Assembly (NCBI GenBank): GCA_902596915.1
Contig: CACJVQ010000002.1
Coordinates: forward strand, 1-64,000
Reading direction: 5' to 3'
DNA length: 64,000 nucleotides
Source: an uncultured Pelagibacteraceae bacterium
Lineage (GTDB): Bacteria; Pseudomonadota; Alphaproteobacteria; Pelagibacterales; Pelagibacteraceae
The translations under genes and the position numbers were made by a program. This document shows, piece after piece, positions 39,718-49,516 of this stretch. Every line of letters starts with the position of its first letter. Position 1 is the stretch's first letter. The notes below the pieces were generated by a model that ran no database searches, was not told where the DNA came from, and saw only the letters and a program-made list of their open reading frames with translations.

Positions 39718-42700
39718 CTTTTCCAACTAAACTTTTATTTGAAATAGGATTTTCTAATTTATTTAACATTTCTTTAGGGCAAACTTGTAAGAAATTTTTA
39801 ATTTCATCGTCAAAATTTTTAATAATCTGCGATGATAAATTAGAGTTAGTTTCATCATTGTGTTTTAAAACTAAATCTTTTAGATAGTTTTTCCAGTATT
39901 CTGTCTCGGGCGTTTGCCAAACTATCGTTTCAGGATTAGCTTTTTTTGCGAACTGGCTTTTTGGATCATATATAAATGCCATACCACCAGTCATACCAGC
40001 TCCAAAATTATCACCTACCTCTCCCAATATTACTATTGACCCACCTGTCATGTACTCACAACCATTTGAATCACATCCTTCTATGACTGCAGTAGCACCC
40101 GAGTTTCTAACAGCAAATCTTTCTCCAGCTTGTCCTGCTGCAAAAAGATATCCTGATGTTGCTCCATACAGTACTGTATTCCCTATAATAGTATTCTCAT
40201 TTGAAATTAAATTACTCTCATCTTGAAGTTTAATTATAATAGATGCACCTGATAGACCCTTTGCAACATAATCATTAGCATCACCTTTTAATATCAATTT
40301 AAGTCCTTTAACACCAAATGCACCAAAAGATTGACCAGCAGAACCTTTGAAATTTATAGCAAAAGTATTTTCCTCTAATTTATTATTTCCAAATTTTTTA
40401 TAAAGATTATAAGAAATTCTTGTTCCAACTGCCCTATCTGTGTTTTCGATTGCATAAATATTTTCTAAAGGCAATTTTCTATTAATTAAACTTTCTATCT
40501 CAGGCCAAATTTTTTGGTCCAAAGTATCTGGAACTTCATTTATTATTGGTGTTTCACAATATCTTTTATTTGTGCCGGGATCAGCTTGAACAAATAGAGG
40601 ATTTAAATCTAAGTCATCTAAATTTGGCGATCCTTTACTAACTTGTCTTAATAAATCTGTTCTTCCAATTACTTCGTTTAAATTTTTAAATCCTAAACTT
40701 GATAAAATTTCTCTAACTTCTTGAGCAATAAAAGAAAATAGATTTACTATTTTATCCGGAGTACCAGTAAATTTTTTTCTTAATTCATCATCTTGTGTAC
40801 AAACTCCAACTGGACATGTATTAGAATGGCATTGCCTTACCATAATACAGCCCATTGCGACTAACGCAGTTGTTGCTACACCAAATTCTTCAGCACCCAT
40901 CATTGCTGCCATCACTACATCTCTTCCTGTTTTAATTCCTCCATCTGTTCTTAATGTAACAAGGTGCCTTAATTTATTTAAAGTTAATACTTGGTTTGCC
41001 TCTGTTAGGCCCATTTCCCATGGAATACCAACATATTTAACACTTGTTTGTGGGGTAGCGCCTGTTCCGCCATTATGACCTGAAATTAATATTATGTCAG
41101 CTTTAGCTTTGGCAACACCTGCTGCAATAGTTCCTATACCAGAAGAGGCAACTAATTTAACACCAACTCTTGCCTTAGGATTAATTTGCTTGAGGTCATA
41201 AATAAGCTGAGCTAAATCTTCAATTGAATAAATATCGTGGTGTGGTGGTGGTGAGATTAAAGTTACACCAGGAGTAGAATGTCTCAATCTTGCAATTTCT
41301 TCAGTTACTTTAAATCCTGGTAATTGACCACCTTCTCCAGGTTTTGCTCCCTGAGCAATTTTAATTTCAATCTCATTACAATTATTTAAATAGTTAATAG
41401 TCACTCCAAATCTCGCTGAAGCAATTTGCTTAACTCTAGAATTTGCACTATCTCCATTATCTAATACTTTAAATCTCTCTTCATCTTCTCCGCCTTCTCC
41501 ACTACATGAAGCTCCTTTAATTCTGTTCATGCCCATGGCAAGTGTTTCGTGTGCTTCTTTTGATAAGGCTCCATGAGACATACTTCCACTTCCAAATCTT
41601 TTCATGATTTCAGTTATTGGCTCAACTTGATTAATATCAATTGCCTGTTGATTTTTAAAATCAATTAAATCTCTTAAACTAATTGGTTTTAAACCATAAA
41701 TACCCTTAGTATATTTTTTATAAGTTTCATATGAATTTGAGCCTACAGCTGCTTGTAAAAGATGAATTAATTTTCCTTGATATTGATGAGTTTCACCATT
41801 TTTTCTATATCTGTAAATTCCACCAATTGGTAAAATATTAGAGTGAATATCAAATGCATCTTTATGTATAGATCTTATTTTTTTTTCAATACCAGTTAAA
41901 CCTATTCCAGAAATTTTAGATAATACTCCTGGAAAATAATCTTTTACAATTGTTCTACTCAATCCAACAGTTTCAAAATTACATCCACCTCTATATGAAC
42001 TTAAAACTGATATACCCATCTTTGACATTATTTTTAATAGTCCAAGATTTACTGATTTTATATATCTACCCACGCACTCATCAAATGAGAAATTCCCAAA
42101 AAGCTTTTTTGAATATCTTTGATATAAACTATCAAATGCTAAGTAAGGATTGACCGTTGTTGCTCCAACACCTATTAATGTTGCAAATGAATGGGTATCT
42201 AGAGCATCTCCTGTTTGTACATTAATTGATGCATAGCCTCTTAAGCCTAATTTTATTAAATGAGTATTTATTGCACCAATGCATAGCAGTATTGGCATTG
42301 GTAATTTTGTTTCAGATATATTTTTATCAGACAAAATAAGTTGAGTATTGCCTTCTCTAACTGCTTTTTCAGCGTCATTTTTTAATAATTCAATAGCCTC
42401 TTCTAAAGTTTGATCAGTATTAAATGTGCAATCTAAAATTTTATAATTATCTCCAAAATACTTTATAAATTTTTCAAACTGAGTATTTGATAAAATTGGA
42501 CTATCTAAAACATAAATATTTTCCTCTGTAAGATTAGAAAAATCTAGTATGTTTCCTAAATTTCCAAACCTAGTTTTCAAGCTCATCACCTTATTTTCTC
42601 TAAGTGAATCGATAGGGGGATTGGTCACCTGACTAAAATTCTGTCTAAAATAATGATAAAGAGGCCTATATTTATCAGATAAAACTGCAAGGGGAGTGTC

Positions 42701-44206
42701 ATCTCCCATAGATCCAGTTGCTTCTTTAGCATCCTCAGCCATAGGATGTAGAATTAACTCCAAGTCCTCAAGACTATAACCAAAACAATGTTGAATCTTT
42801 TTTAAATCAGCACCTGAAAAGTGGCTTTTTTCATTTTCTATAGTTAATGATTTATCTAATTCAATTATTTGATTATTGAAGTGTTTGTATTCTTTAGACA
42901 AAAAATTCTTTATTTGATTGTTTGTATAAACTTTTCCTTTTTCAATTCTCACTCCTAATATTTCACCCGGTCCCAATCTTCCTTTTGAAATAATTTTCTT
43001 CTCATTTAGGTCAATCATTCCTGTCTCAGATCCTGCGAATAGAAGTTTATCTCTTGTAATTGTATATCTAAGAGGTCTAAGTCCATTTCTGTCACTTCCT
43101 ACAATAACCCACTCATTGTCAGTTGCAGCTATAGCAGCAGGTCCATCCCAAGGTTCCATTGTACTATTTAAAAAGTTAAAAAGTTGTTGATGATCTTTTG
43201 GAAGAACTTTACTTTTTTTTGACCAAGCATCTGGTATTAGCATAAGTTTAGCTAAAGGTGCTGAATGTCCAGAAATATTTAATAATTCAAACACATTATC
43301 TAATGATGCAGAATCAGAATTACCAGCTGGGATAACCGGTTTTAAATTTTCCATATCATCAAACAAAGGACTAAACATTTCCTCTTCGTGAATTCTCATC
43401 CAATTAATATTTCCTTTTAAAGTGTTTATCTCCCCATTGTGAGCAATTGATCTAAAAGGTTGGGCTAAATCCCAACTTGGAGCAGTGTTAGTAGAAAATC
43501 TTTGATGGAAAATTGCATAACGTGAAATGAAACGTTCATCTTTTAAATCTGGATAAAAATCAGATAAAGACTCCGCTAAAAACATTCCTTTATAAATTAT
43601 TGATTTCGAGCTGAATGAACAAATATAAAAATTGTTTAATTGATTTCTTAAAGCTTCTTTTTCAATTTTTCTTCGAGTTTCATAAAGAGCTCTTTCTAAA
43701 TCCTTACCATGAATTGACTTATCATTATGAGTAAAAAGAACTTGTGTAATCTCAGGCCTAGTTTGTTCTGCCTTTTCTCCTAAAACAGAAGGATCCACAG
43801 GTACTTGTCTCCATCCGTAAATATTAAAATTCTTTTTTGTTAATTCACTTTCTACAATTGATCTGCATTGCTCTTGTCCCCCAAAGTCATTTCTTGGCAA
43901 GAAAATCATTCCCACACATAAATCTGAGTTATCGTGCTGATGACCTGTTATTTCAATTTTTTCTGCAAAGAAATCATTTGGTATTTCAATATGAATACCT
44001 GCTCCGTCTCCAGTTTTGCCGTCTGCATCAATTGCACCTCTATGCCATACAGCTTTTAGAGCCTCGATGCCATATTCGACTACTTTTCTTGATTTTAGAC
44101 CCTCAGTTGACGCAACAAGACCTACTCCGCATGCATCATGTTCCATAGTTTCATCATAAACATGATTTTTTTTTAAAAGTTTACGATTTTTGTTTTGAAT
44201 ATTCAT
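39710..44206 (-). CDS. gltB: Glutamate synthase (NADPH) large subunit
   Basis: Transfers the glutamine amide to 2-oxoglutarate. The 1498-residue protein has a short propeptide, then the Ntn glutaminase domain with catalytic Cys26 in EHDACGVGL, the central domain, the FMN/synthase domain (GEGGQLPGFK, GHNGGTGA), the [3Fe-4S] cluster CHSNTCPVGVC, and the glutamate synthase C-terminal beta-helix. gltD abuts it. Key route for ammonium assimilation in this organism. Confidence 0.97.
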   Translation of the reverse strand: MNIQNKNRKLLKKNHVYDETMEHDACGVGLVASTEGLKSRKVVEYGIEALKAVWHRGAIDADGKTGDGAGIHIEIPNDFFAEKIEITGHQHDNSDLCVGMIFLPRNDFGGQEQCRSIVESELTKKNFNIYGWRQVPVDPSVLGEKAEQTRPEITQVLFTHNDKSIHGKDLERALYETRRKIEKEALRNQLNNFYICSFSSKSIIYKGMFLAESLSDFYPDLKDERFISRYAIFHQRFSTNTAPSWDLAQPFRSIAHNGEINTLKGNINWMRIHEEEMFSPLFDDMENLKPVIPAGNSDSASLDNVFELLNISGHSAPLAKLMLIPDAWSKKSKVLPKDHQQLFNFLNSTMEPWDGPAAIAATDNEWVIVGSDRNGLRPLRYTITRDKLLFAGSETGMIDLNEKKIISKGRLGPGEILGVRIEKGKVYTNNQIKNFLSKEYKHFNNQIIELDKSLTIENEKSHFSGADLKKIQHCFGYSLEDLELILHPMAEDAKEATGSMGDDTPLAVLSDKYRPLYHYFRQNFSQVTNPPIDSLRENKVMSLKTRFGNLGNILDFSNLTEENIYVLDSPILSNTQFEKFIKYFGDNYKILDCTFNTDQTLEEAIELLKNDAEKAVREGNTQLILSDKNISETKLPMPILLCIGAINTHLIKLGLRGYASINVQTGDALDTHSFATLIGVGATTVNPYLAFDSLYQRYSKKLFGNFSFDECVGRYIKSVNLGLLKIMSKMGISVLSSYRGGCNFETVGLSRTIVKDYFPGVLSKISGIGLTGIEKKIRSIHKDAFDIHSNILPIGGIYRYRKNGETHQYQGKLIHLLQAAVGSNSYETYKKYTKGIYGLKPISLRDLIDFKNQQAIDINQVEPITEIMKRFGSGSMSHGALSKEAHETLAMGMNRIKGASCSGEGGEDEERFKVLDNGDSANSRVKQIASARFGVTINYLNNCNEIEIKIAQGAKPGEGGQLPGFKVTEEIARLRHSTPGVTLISPPPHHDIYSIEDLAQLIYDLKQINPKARVGVKLVASSGIGTIAAGVAKAKADIILISGHNGGTGATPQTSVKYVGIPWEMGLTEANQVLTLNKLRHLVTLRTDGGIKTGRDVVMAAMMGAEEFGVATTALVAMGCIMVRQCHSNTCPVGVCTQDDELRKKFTGTPDKIVNLFSFIAQEVREILSSLGFKNLNEVIGRTDLLRQVSKGSPNLDDLDLNPLFVQADPGTNKRYCETPIINEVPDTLDQKIWPEIESLINRKLPLENIYAIENTDRAVGTRISYNLYKKFGNNKLEENTFAINFKGSAGQSFGAFGVKGLKLILKGDANDYVAKGLSGASIIIKLQDESNLISNENTIIGNTVLYGATSGYLFAAGQAGERFAVRNSGATAVIEGCDSNGCEYMTGGSIVILGEVGDNFGAGMTGGMAFIYDPKSQFAKKANPETIVWQTPETEYWKNYLKDLVLKHNDETNSNLSSQIIKNFDDEIKNFLQVCPKEMLNKLENPISNKSLVGKAS

Positions 44207-45639
44207 TATGCAACCTTCATTTTTTGTTTTGATTGAAGATAGCTTTCGATTGAAGTCGCAGCATCTCTACCGTCTTTAATAGCCCATACAACTAATGAGG
44301 CTCCTCTTACAATGTCTCCAGCCGCAAATACACCTGGTATACTAGTCTCCAAGGTATCAAAGTCAGCTTTTATTGTTCCCCACTGTGAAACTTGTAATCT
44401 AGGTTCCTGAAATAGAACTGGTAAATCTTCTGGATCAAAACCTAAGGATTTAATTACCAAATCAGCATTAATTTCAAATTCTGAGTTTTCTTCTGCAACA
44501 GGTCTTCTTCTGCCACTTTCATCCGGATTTGTTAATTTCATTTTATCTACAATTATACTATTTACTTTATTGGTTCCTCTAAACTCTTTTGGATTACTTA
44601 ACCAAATAAATTCTACACCTTCCTCTTCAGCATTACCGACTTCTCTCGCTGATCCAGGCATATTTTCTCTATCTCTTCTGTAAAGGCATTTTACAGATTT
44701 GGCTTTTTGTCTTACTGATGTTCTTACACAGTCCATTGCCGTGTCTCCACCACCAATTACCACTACATCTTTACCTTCGGCATTTAGTGTTCCGTTATCA
44801 AACATTTCGACTTTATCGCCTAAGCCTTTTTTGTTTGAAGCTGTTAAGAATTCCATTGCAGGAAAAATATTACTTAGATCATTTCCAGGTAAGTTAACCT
44901 CTCTTGCTTTGTAAACACCTGTTGAAATTAATAAGGCATTATGTTTTGATTGTAATTCTTTTAATGTAGAGTCTTTACCAACCTCAAAATTATGAACAAA
45001 CTTTATTCCACCTTCTTTTAAAAGTTTAATTCTTCTCTCAACTACATGTTTTTCTAATTTAAAATTTGGTATTCCATATATTAACAATCCACCTGCTCTG
45101 TCATACCGATCATATATTGTTATTTGATATCCCTTTTTACGTAATTCTTCACCACAAGCTAATCCTGCAGGACCAGCTCCAATAATTCCAACACTTTGTT
45201 CATTTTCAATTTTTACATTTATTGGTTTTACCCAACCATTTTCCCACGCTTTATCTGTTAAATATTTTTCAACTGAACCAATTGTTACTGTTCCATGTCC
45301 TGATTGCTCAATTACACAGTTTCCTTCACATAACCTATCTTGTGGGCATATTCTTCCACAAACTTCCGGCATATTATTGGTACTTTGGGATAGATGGTAA
45401 GCTTCTTCATACCTGCCCTCTGCAGTTAATTTTAACCAATCAGGTATATTGTTACTTAATGGACAGTGAACCTGACAAAAAGGAACACCACACTGTGAAC
45501 ACCTGCTCGATTGTTCTTTAGCTTTTTCATGAATAAACTCTTGATAAATCTCTCCAAAATCCTTTTTTCTCTGGGATTTATCTCTTTTAGGTGGATTTTG
45601 TTGACCTATATCTACAAACTTAAGCATTTTATTTGTCAT
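44206..45639 (-). CDS. gltD: Glutamate synthase (NADPH) small subunit
   Basis: Supplies electrons from NADPH to the large subunit. The 477-residue flavoprotein has N-terminal iron-sulfur ligands (RCSQCGVPFCQVHCPL and CGRICPQDRLCEGNC), the FAD site GAGPAGLACGEELRKKG, the NADPH site VIGGGDTAMDCVRT and the C-terminal GVFAAGDIVRG. It shares one base with gltB and is upstream of it. Promoter lies in the 178-base gap towards uppP. Confidence 0.97.
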   Translation of the reverse strand: MTNKMLKFVDIGQQNPPKRDKSQRKKDFGEIYQEFIHEKAKEQSSRCSQCGVPFCQVHCPLSNNIPDWLKLTAEGRYEEAYHLSQSTNNMPEVCGRICPQDRLCEGNCVIEQSGHGTVTIGSVEKYLTDKAWENGWVKPINVKIENEQSVGIIGAGPAGLACGEELRKKGYQITIYDRYDRAGGLLIYGIPNFKLEKHVVERRIKLLKEGGIKFVHNFEVGKDSTLKELQSKHNALLISTGVYKAREVNLPGNDLSNIFPAMEFLTASNKKGLGDKVEMFDNGTLNAEGKDVVVIGGGDTAMDCVRTSVRQKAKSVKCLYRRDRENMPGSAREVGNAEEEGVEFIWLSNPKEFRGTNKVNSIIVDKMKLTNPDESGRRRPVAEENSEFEINADLVIKSLGFDPEDLPVLFQEPRLQVSQWGTIKADFDTLETSIPGVFAAGDIVRGASLVVWAIKDGRDAATSIESYLQSKQKMKVA

Positions 45640-45745
45640 TTAAATCGGCTTATACACCAGAAGCATATTTCCTTAAAGTATTACTAGGTAATAAATACTG
45701 ACATATATTTTCAAAAAATCCTAATTTTGTTACATTTTCTATTTT

Positions 45746-45795
45746 ATGCATAGTTGATATGCATTTAAAAGATTGCCTTATTTAGGTAATCTTTT
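45746..45795. other. Two tandem hairpins upstream of uppP
   Basis: Hairpin 1: ATGCATA/TATGCAT with a 5-base loop (45746-45764). Hairpin 2: AAAAGATTGCC/GGTAATCTTTT with one G-U pair and a 7-base loop (45767-45795). Only 2 bases separate them, and the second ends 22 bases before the uppP ATG. They may be a leader RNA element of uppP, or a two-part terminator for an unseen small RNA. The rest of the 45640-45817 gap shows no gene. Confidence 0.4.
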
Positions 45796-45817
45796 AACTA
45801 TCTATTAAAAGTCCTTA

Positions 45818-46585
45818 ATGATTTCAAAATATATAGAAGCATCAATTTTAGCGTTTGTGCAAGGTTTTTCAGAATTTATACCAGTCAGTTCCTCTGCCCA
45901 CCTTATAATTATATCAAAAATATCGAACTTTAGTATTAGTTCGCTTCAACTTGATATCAGTCTTCACTTAGGTTCCCTTTTGGCAATTATTTTTTATTTT
46001 AGAAAGGATTTAGTAAATATTTTAATAAATAAGTCTTTATTATTACTTATAATTTTAGGTTCTTTTCCATTAGTTGTTGTTGGTTATTTTATTTATACCT
46101 CAGGACTGATTGAAAATTTAAGAAGTTTAAAAGTTATAGCATGGACGACTTTAATATTTGGTATTTTATTATTTATTGCGGACCGATCTAGTATTAAAAA
46201 TAAAATTGATACCAGTTTAAGTTTAAAAAATATTTTAATCATTGGTATTTTTCAAATTTTAGCTGTTATACCTGGTGTAAGCAGATCAGGTATAATAATT
46301 ACAGCTTCAAGGTTTTTAAATTTCGATAGAGTAGATTCTTCAAAAATATCTTTTTACTTATCAATACCTGCATTAGCGGGAGCAAGTATCCTTAGCTTGA
46401 AAGATGTGATAAATGCAAACATAGAATTGAACATATTATTTTTATATTCAATAATATTTTCATTTATAGTTTCTTACTTAACAATTAAATATTTTTTAAT
46501 TTATGTAAAAAATTTTAATCTAAATATTTTTGTTTATTATAGAACTTTTCTTGCTTTAATTCTTTTTGTAATTGCTTATAGCTAA
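45818..46585 (+). CDS. uppP: Undecaprenyl-diphosphate phosphatase
   Basis: Recycles the undecaprenyl carrier of peptidoglycan. The 255-residue protein has about seven membrane segments and the two BacA motifs: QGFSEFIPVSSSAHL (the (E/Q)-rich catalytic loop) and PGVSRSGIIIT. Length is slightly under the usual 265-280. The stop codon is shared with the convergent EamA gene over CTAA. It diverges from gltD. Confidence 0.93.
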   Translation: MISKYIEASILAFVQGFSEFIPVSSSAHLIIISKISNFSISSLQLDISLHLGSLLAIIFYFRKDLVNILINKSLLLLIILGSFPLVVVGYFIYTSGLIENLRSLKVIAWTTLIFGILLFIADRSSIKNKIDTSLSLKNILIIGIFQILAVIPGVSRSGIIITASRFLNFDRVDSSKISFYLSIPALAGASILSLKDVINANIELNILFLYSIIFSFIVSYLTIKYFLIYVKNFNLNIFVYYRTFLALILFVIAYS

Positions 46586-47466
46586 TTTTTAGTACTAGGT
46601 GAAATTTGAGAAGAAATTACTGCAATCAATATTAGTAAACAACCAATCATGTTATTTATACTTAAAAATTGATTGAGAATAATCCATCCTGCTATAGCTG
46701 CAAATACTCCCTCGAGAGAATAAATAATTGCTGCTGGTGCTTCTTCTATGTTTTTTTGTGCATACATTTGTAATGTAAAGGCTATACCACCTGATAATGC
46801 TCCTGCGTAAAGAATAGAACTACTTTCCATTAATATTTTTGAAATATTTATTTCTTCAAAAATATAAGAAAAGATTAATGAAAGTGTTGCAACAAATAAT
46901 GCTTGCAGTGCAGCATAAAACATTGGAATATCAAATTCTTCCATGAACTTACCTGCAAAAATTATATGCAAAGCCCAAAATACTGAGCACAATATAACTA
47001 GACCATCACCTAACATAATTTCTGAGTTAGAAAAATCACTTAGAAGGTATACACCAACAACACAAAGACCAATTGCCGGCCATATACTCCAATGAACTTT
47101 TTTGGAGTAGATGAAAAATAACAAAATCGGAACTATCGGTACGTAAAATACTGTAAAAAAAGCTGCATTTGCAATATTTGTATATTGGAGAGCAGTTTGT
47201 TGTAAAAAAGTACCCAAAAACAGTGATACTCCCATGAAAACTAAGTATTTTATAAAAAGTTTTGATTTTGGCAATATTTCTAGTTTAATTTTTTTCCTCT
47301 CAAATAATAAGGCAAGTGGCAATATTGTAAAAAAGCCAACAATAAATCTTGCTGAATTAAAAGTTAATGGACCGATATTATCCATACCAGTATCTTGAGC
47401 GATGAAAGCTGTTCCCCAAATAAAAGTTGTGACTAGGGCGCAGACCATTGAAAGGGATTTTGTCAT
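46582..47466 (-). CDS. EamA/DMT-family exporter
   Basis: A 294-residue inner-membrane protein with about ten segments in two EamA repeats (about 1-137 and 146-290). The opening TTFIWGTAFIAQDTG and the second-half EEAPAAIIYSLEGVFAAIAG are typical of the drug/metabolite transporters. The substrate is unknown. It is 26 bases downstream of the dioxygenase gene and may be the last gene of the pyruvate dehydrogenase operon. Confidence 0.85.
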   Translation of the reverse strand: MTKSLSMVCALVTTFIWGTAFIAQDTGMDNIGPLTFNSARFIVGFFTILPLALLFERKKIKLEILPKSKLFIKYLVFMGVSLFLGTFLQQTALQYTNIANAAFFTVFYVPIVPILLFFIYSKKVHWSIWPAIGLCVVGVYLLSDFSNSEIMLGDGLVILCSVFWALHIIFAGKFMEEFDIPMFYAALQALFVATLSLIFSYIFEEINISKILMESSSILYAGALSGGIAFTLQMYAQKNIEEAPAAIIYSLEGVFAAIAGWIILNQFLSINNMIGCLLILIAVISSQISPSTKN

Positions 47467-47492
47467 TGTATTTAATTAAATAATTTTATTAA

Positions 47493-48593
47493 TTAATTTA
47501 TTCCGTTTAACTTACAAGAGCTATCAAAATCCTCTTTGTTAATATAACACCCTGACATTTTTCTAACTCCATTAAACGATCCTCTACCATGAAGTATTCG
47601 CCAATTATTAAATATTAGAAGTTCTCCAGGTTTAAGTATATGTCGCCACTGATAATCTTTGTTATTAGCAATAAGATCAAATTTTTTAATTGCTTCATAA
47701 AACTTTAATGTTAAATCTTTTTCAAATCTAAATGGTGCTCGATCATAATTATTAAAACTAACTTGAACTATTTCATTATTTTCATTTAACTTAAATATTG
47801 GTCTTTCAGCCTCAAGATAAACACCATCACCGATATAATTTCCCTTAACATTTATTTTTGTCATTAATTCATACATCGGCTGGTTTTCTTTTTTTATTGT
47901 TTCTGCTATTTTTAATCCATCAACCATAATCGATTCACCACCTTTAGCATTATATTCGCAACAAAGTAGTAATTGTAATCCAGGAGCGTCATTACTATAT
48001 GTTGAATCTGTGTGAGGTCTGAGTTCTTCTTGAGTGTATGCGCTATCAGCTTTATTTTCATCTGACTCAAAACTCCATAGTCCTCCAAATATAGAATTTC
48101 TTACGTAACCAATTCTATTTGCAATTGTTTCAACAGACTTTAAATTGGTTTCACAGTTTTTAATTACTGAAAATCCATGGTCATAAAGATTTTTCAAAAA
48201 ATTTCTAAATCCTTCATTTGATAAAATTGAATTATAATCTAAAAAAATTTCTTCTTTTATTTCATTAGCTTTCCAGATTTTTAAATTAGATTTTACTTCT
48301 TTTTTCTTTTTTAATTTATTATTAGTTAGAAATTCAGATGAATATTTAACTGGTTTTTCTAAATCAGGCCATGAGACACTCATATATTTTCCATTTTCAA
48401 TTATTTCTGCCTTTTTAACTTTTAAATTTATATCTAATGCTGCTGTATATGTTTTCCTTTGACTAGACCTTTTATCCCAATTTTGTTCATCTTTTGCATG
48501 ATCTCTTAGCCAAATATTAGGAAAAATTTCAGAATTTTCTCCATTGAAGTGGACGTGTACATCATCTGCTAATATTTCAATTTTAGTAATCAT
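47493..48593 (-). CDS. TauD/GBBH-like Fe(II)/2-oxoglutarate dioxygenase
   Basis: A 366-residue dioxygenase. The iron facial triad is His194-Asp196 in RPHTDST and His335 in RILHGRGSF, followed by an arginine for 2-oxoglutarate binding. The N-terminal part (about 1-90, PNIWLRDH) resembles the DUF971 domain of gamma-butyrobetaine hydroxylase and trimethyllysine dioxygenase, but the zinc cysteines usually found after WLRD are absent. Substrate may be a trimethylammonium acid, but this is uncertain. The start overlaps the E2 stop (ATGA), so it is coupled to pyruvate dehydrogenase. Confidence 0.82.
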   Translation of the reverse strand: MITKIEILADDVHVHFNGENSEIFPNIWLRDHAKDEQNWDKRSSQRKTYTAALDINLKVKKAEIIENGKYMSVSWPDLEKPVKYSSEFLTNNKLKKKKEVKSNLKIWKANEIKEEIFLDYNSILSNEGFRNFLKNLYDHGFSVIKNCETNLKSVETIANRIGYVRNSIFGGLWSFESDENKADSAYTQEELRPHTDSTYSNDAPGLQLLLCCEYNAKGGESIMVDGLKIAETIKKENQPMYELMTKINVKGNYIGDGVYLEAERPIFKLNENNEIVQVSFNNYDRAPFRFEKDLTLKFYEAIKKFDLIANNKDYQWRHILKPGELLIFNNWRILHGRGSFNGVRKMSGCYINKEDFDSSCKLNGIN

Positions 48594-49516
48594 TTACTCA
48601 AATTATATGCAAAATTAGAACCAAGATTATCTTTTAATTCGTTATTAAATTTAGCAGCCTCAGCTCCATCTATAATTCTGTGATCATATGAGAGGGATAG
48701 TGGAAGCATGGTTCTTGGAACAAATTTACCATCAATAAATACCTGTTTTTTATAACTTCTACCAACGCCAAGTATAGCAACTTCTGGAAAGTTAATTATT
48801 GGTGTAAAAAACGATCCACCTATGCCACCTAAGCTTGTGATAGTCATTGATCCTCCAAAGAACTCTTTTTTATCAATTTTTAAATTTCTACAATCATCAC
48901 TTACTTTTTTTAATTCCTCACTTAACTGATTGATATCTTTTTGATTAGCATCTCTAATTTTAGGAACCATAAGTCCATGTTGAGTATCAACTGCGATACC
49001 AACATGAAAATACTTTTTAAAAGTAATCTTTCCATTTTCAATATCATCAATTGATGAATTAAATGATGGAAATTTTTTTAGTGAAAGTACTAATGCTTTT
49101 ATAATAAATGCAAGAGGAGTAATTTTTATTCTTTCTCCTGTATAATTATCTTTTATTGAACTTCTAAATTCTTCCATTTCTGTAATATCAGCCTCATCAT
49201 GGTTAGTTACATGTGGAATGTTTGTCCACGAATTTACAAGATGTGGAGCTGCTATTTTTTTTACTCTAGGAATATCTTTAATTTCAACTTCCCCAAAATC
49301 TGAATGTTGATATTCACTTTTAATAATTTTTTCTTTTTGTCTTTCACTATTATTCTGAGGATGATTGATTCTAGATGAGACAAAATCTTTTAAATCTTTT
49401 TCAACAACTCTACCTGACCTCTCTGTTCCCTTAACATTATTTATATCTACTCCCAGTTCTCTTGCAAATTTTCTAACTTTTGGACTTGCAGATATTTTAT
49501 TTGATTGATCAGACAT
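48590..49516 (-). CDS. aceF: Pyruvate dehydrogenase E2 (dihydrolipoyl acetyltransferase), no lipoyl domain
   Basis: Transfers the acetyl group from lipoamide to CoA in the pyruvate dehydrogenase complex. The 308-residue protein starts directly with the peripheral-subunit-binding domain (about 10-45, ASPKVRKFARELGVD) and continues with the acyltransferase core (from about 75). The active-site motif SYDHRIIDG is near residue 278. It is shorter than usual E2 because it has no lipoyl domain; that domain is at the N-terminus of the adjacent E1. It abuts aceE with no gap. Its E3 partner is not in this window. Confidence 0.92.
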   Translation of the reverse strand: MSDQSNKISASPKVRKFARELGVDINNVKGTERSGRVVEKDLKDFVSSRINHPQNNSERQKEKIIKSEYQHSDFGEVEIKDIPRVKKIAAPHLVNSWTNIPHVTNHDEADITEMEEFRSSIKDNYTGERIKITPLAFIIKALVLSLKKFPSFNSSIDDIENGKITFKKYFHVGIAVDTQHGLMVPKIRDANQKDINQLSEELKKVSDDCRNLKIDKKEFFGGSMTITSLGGIGGSFFTPIINFPEVAILGVGRSYKKQVFIDGKFVPRTMLPLSLSYDHRIIDGAEAAKFNNELKDNLGSNFAYNLSK

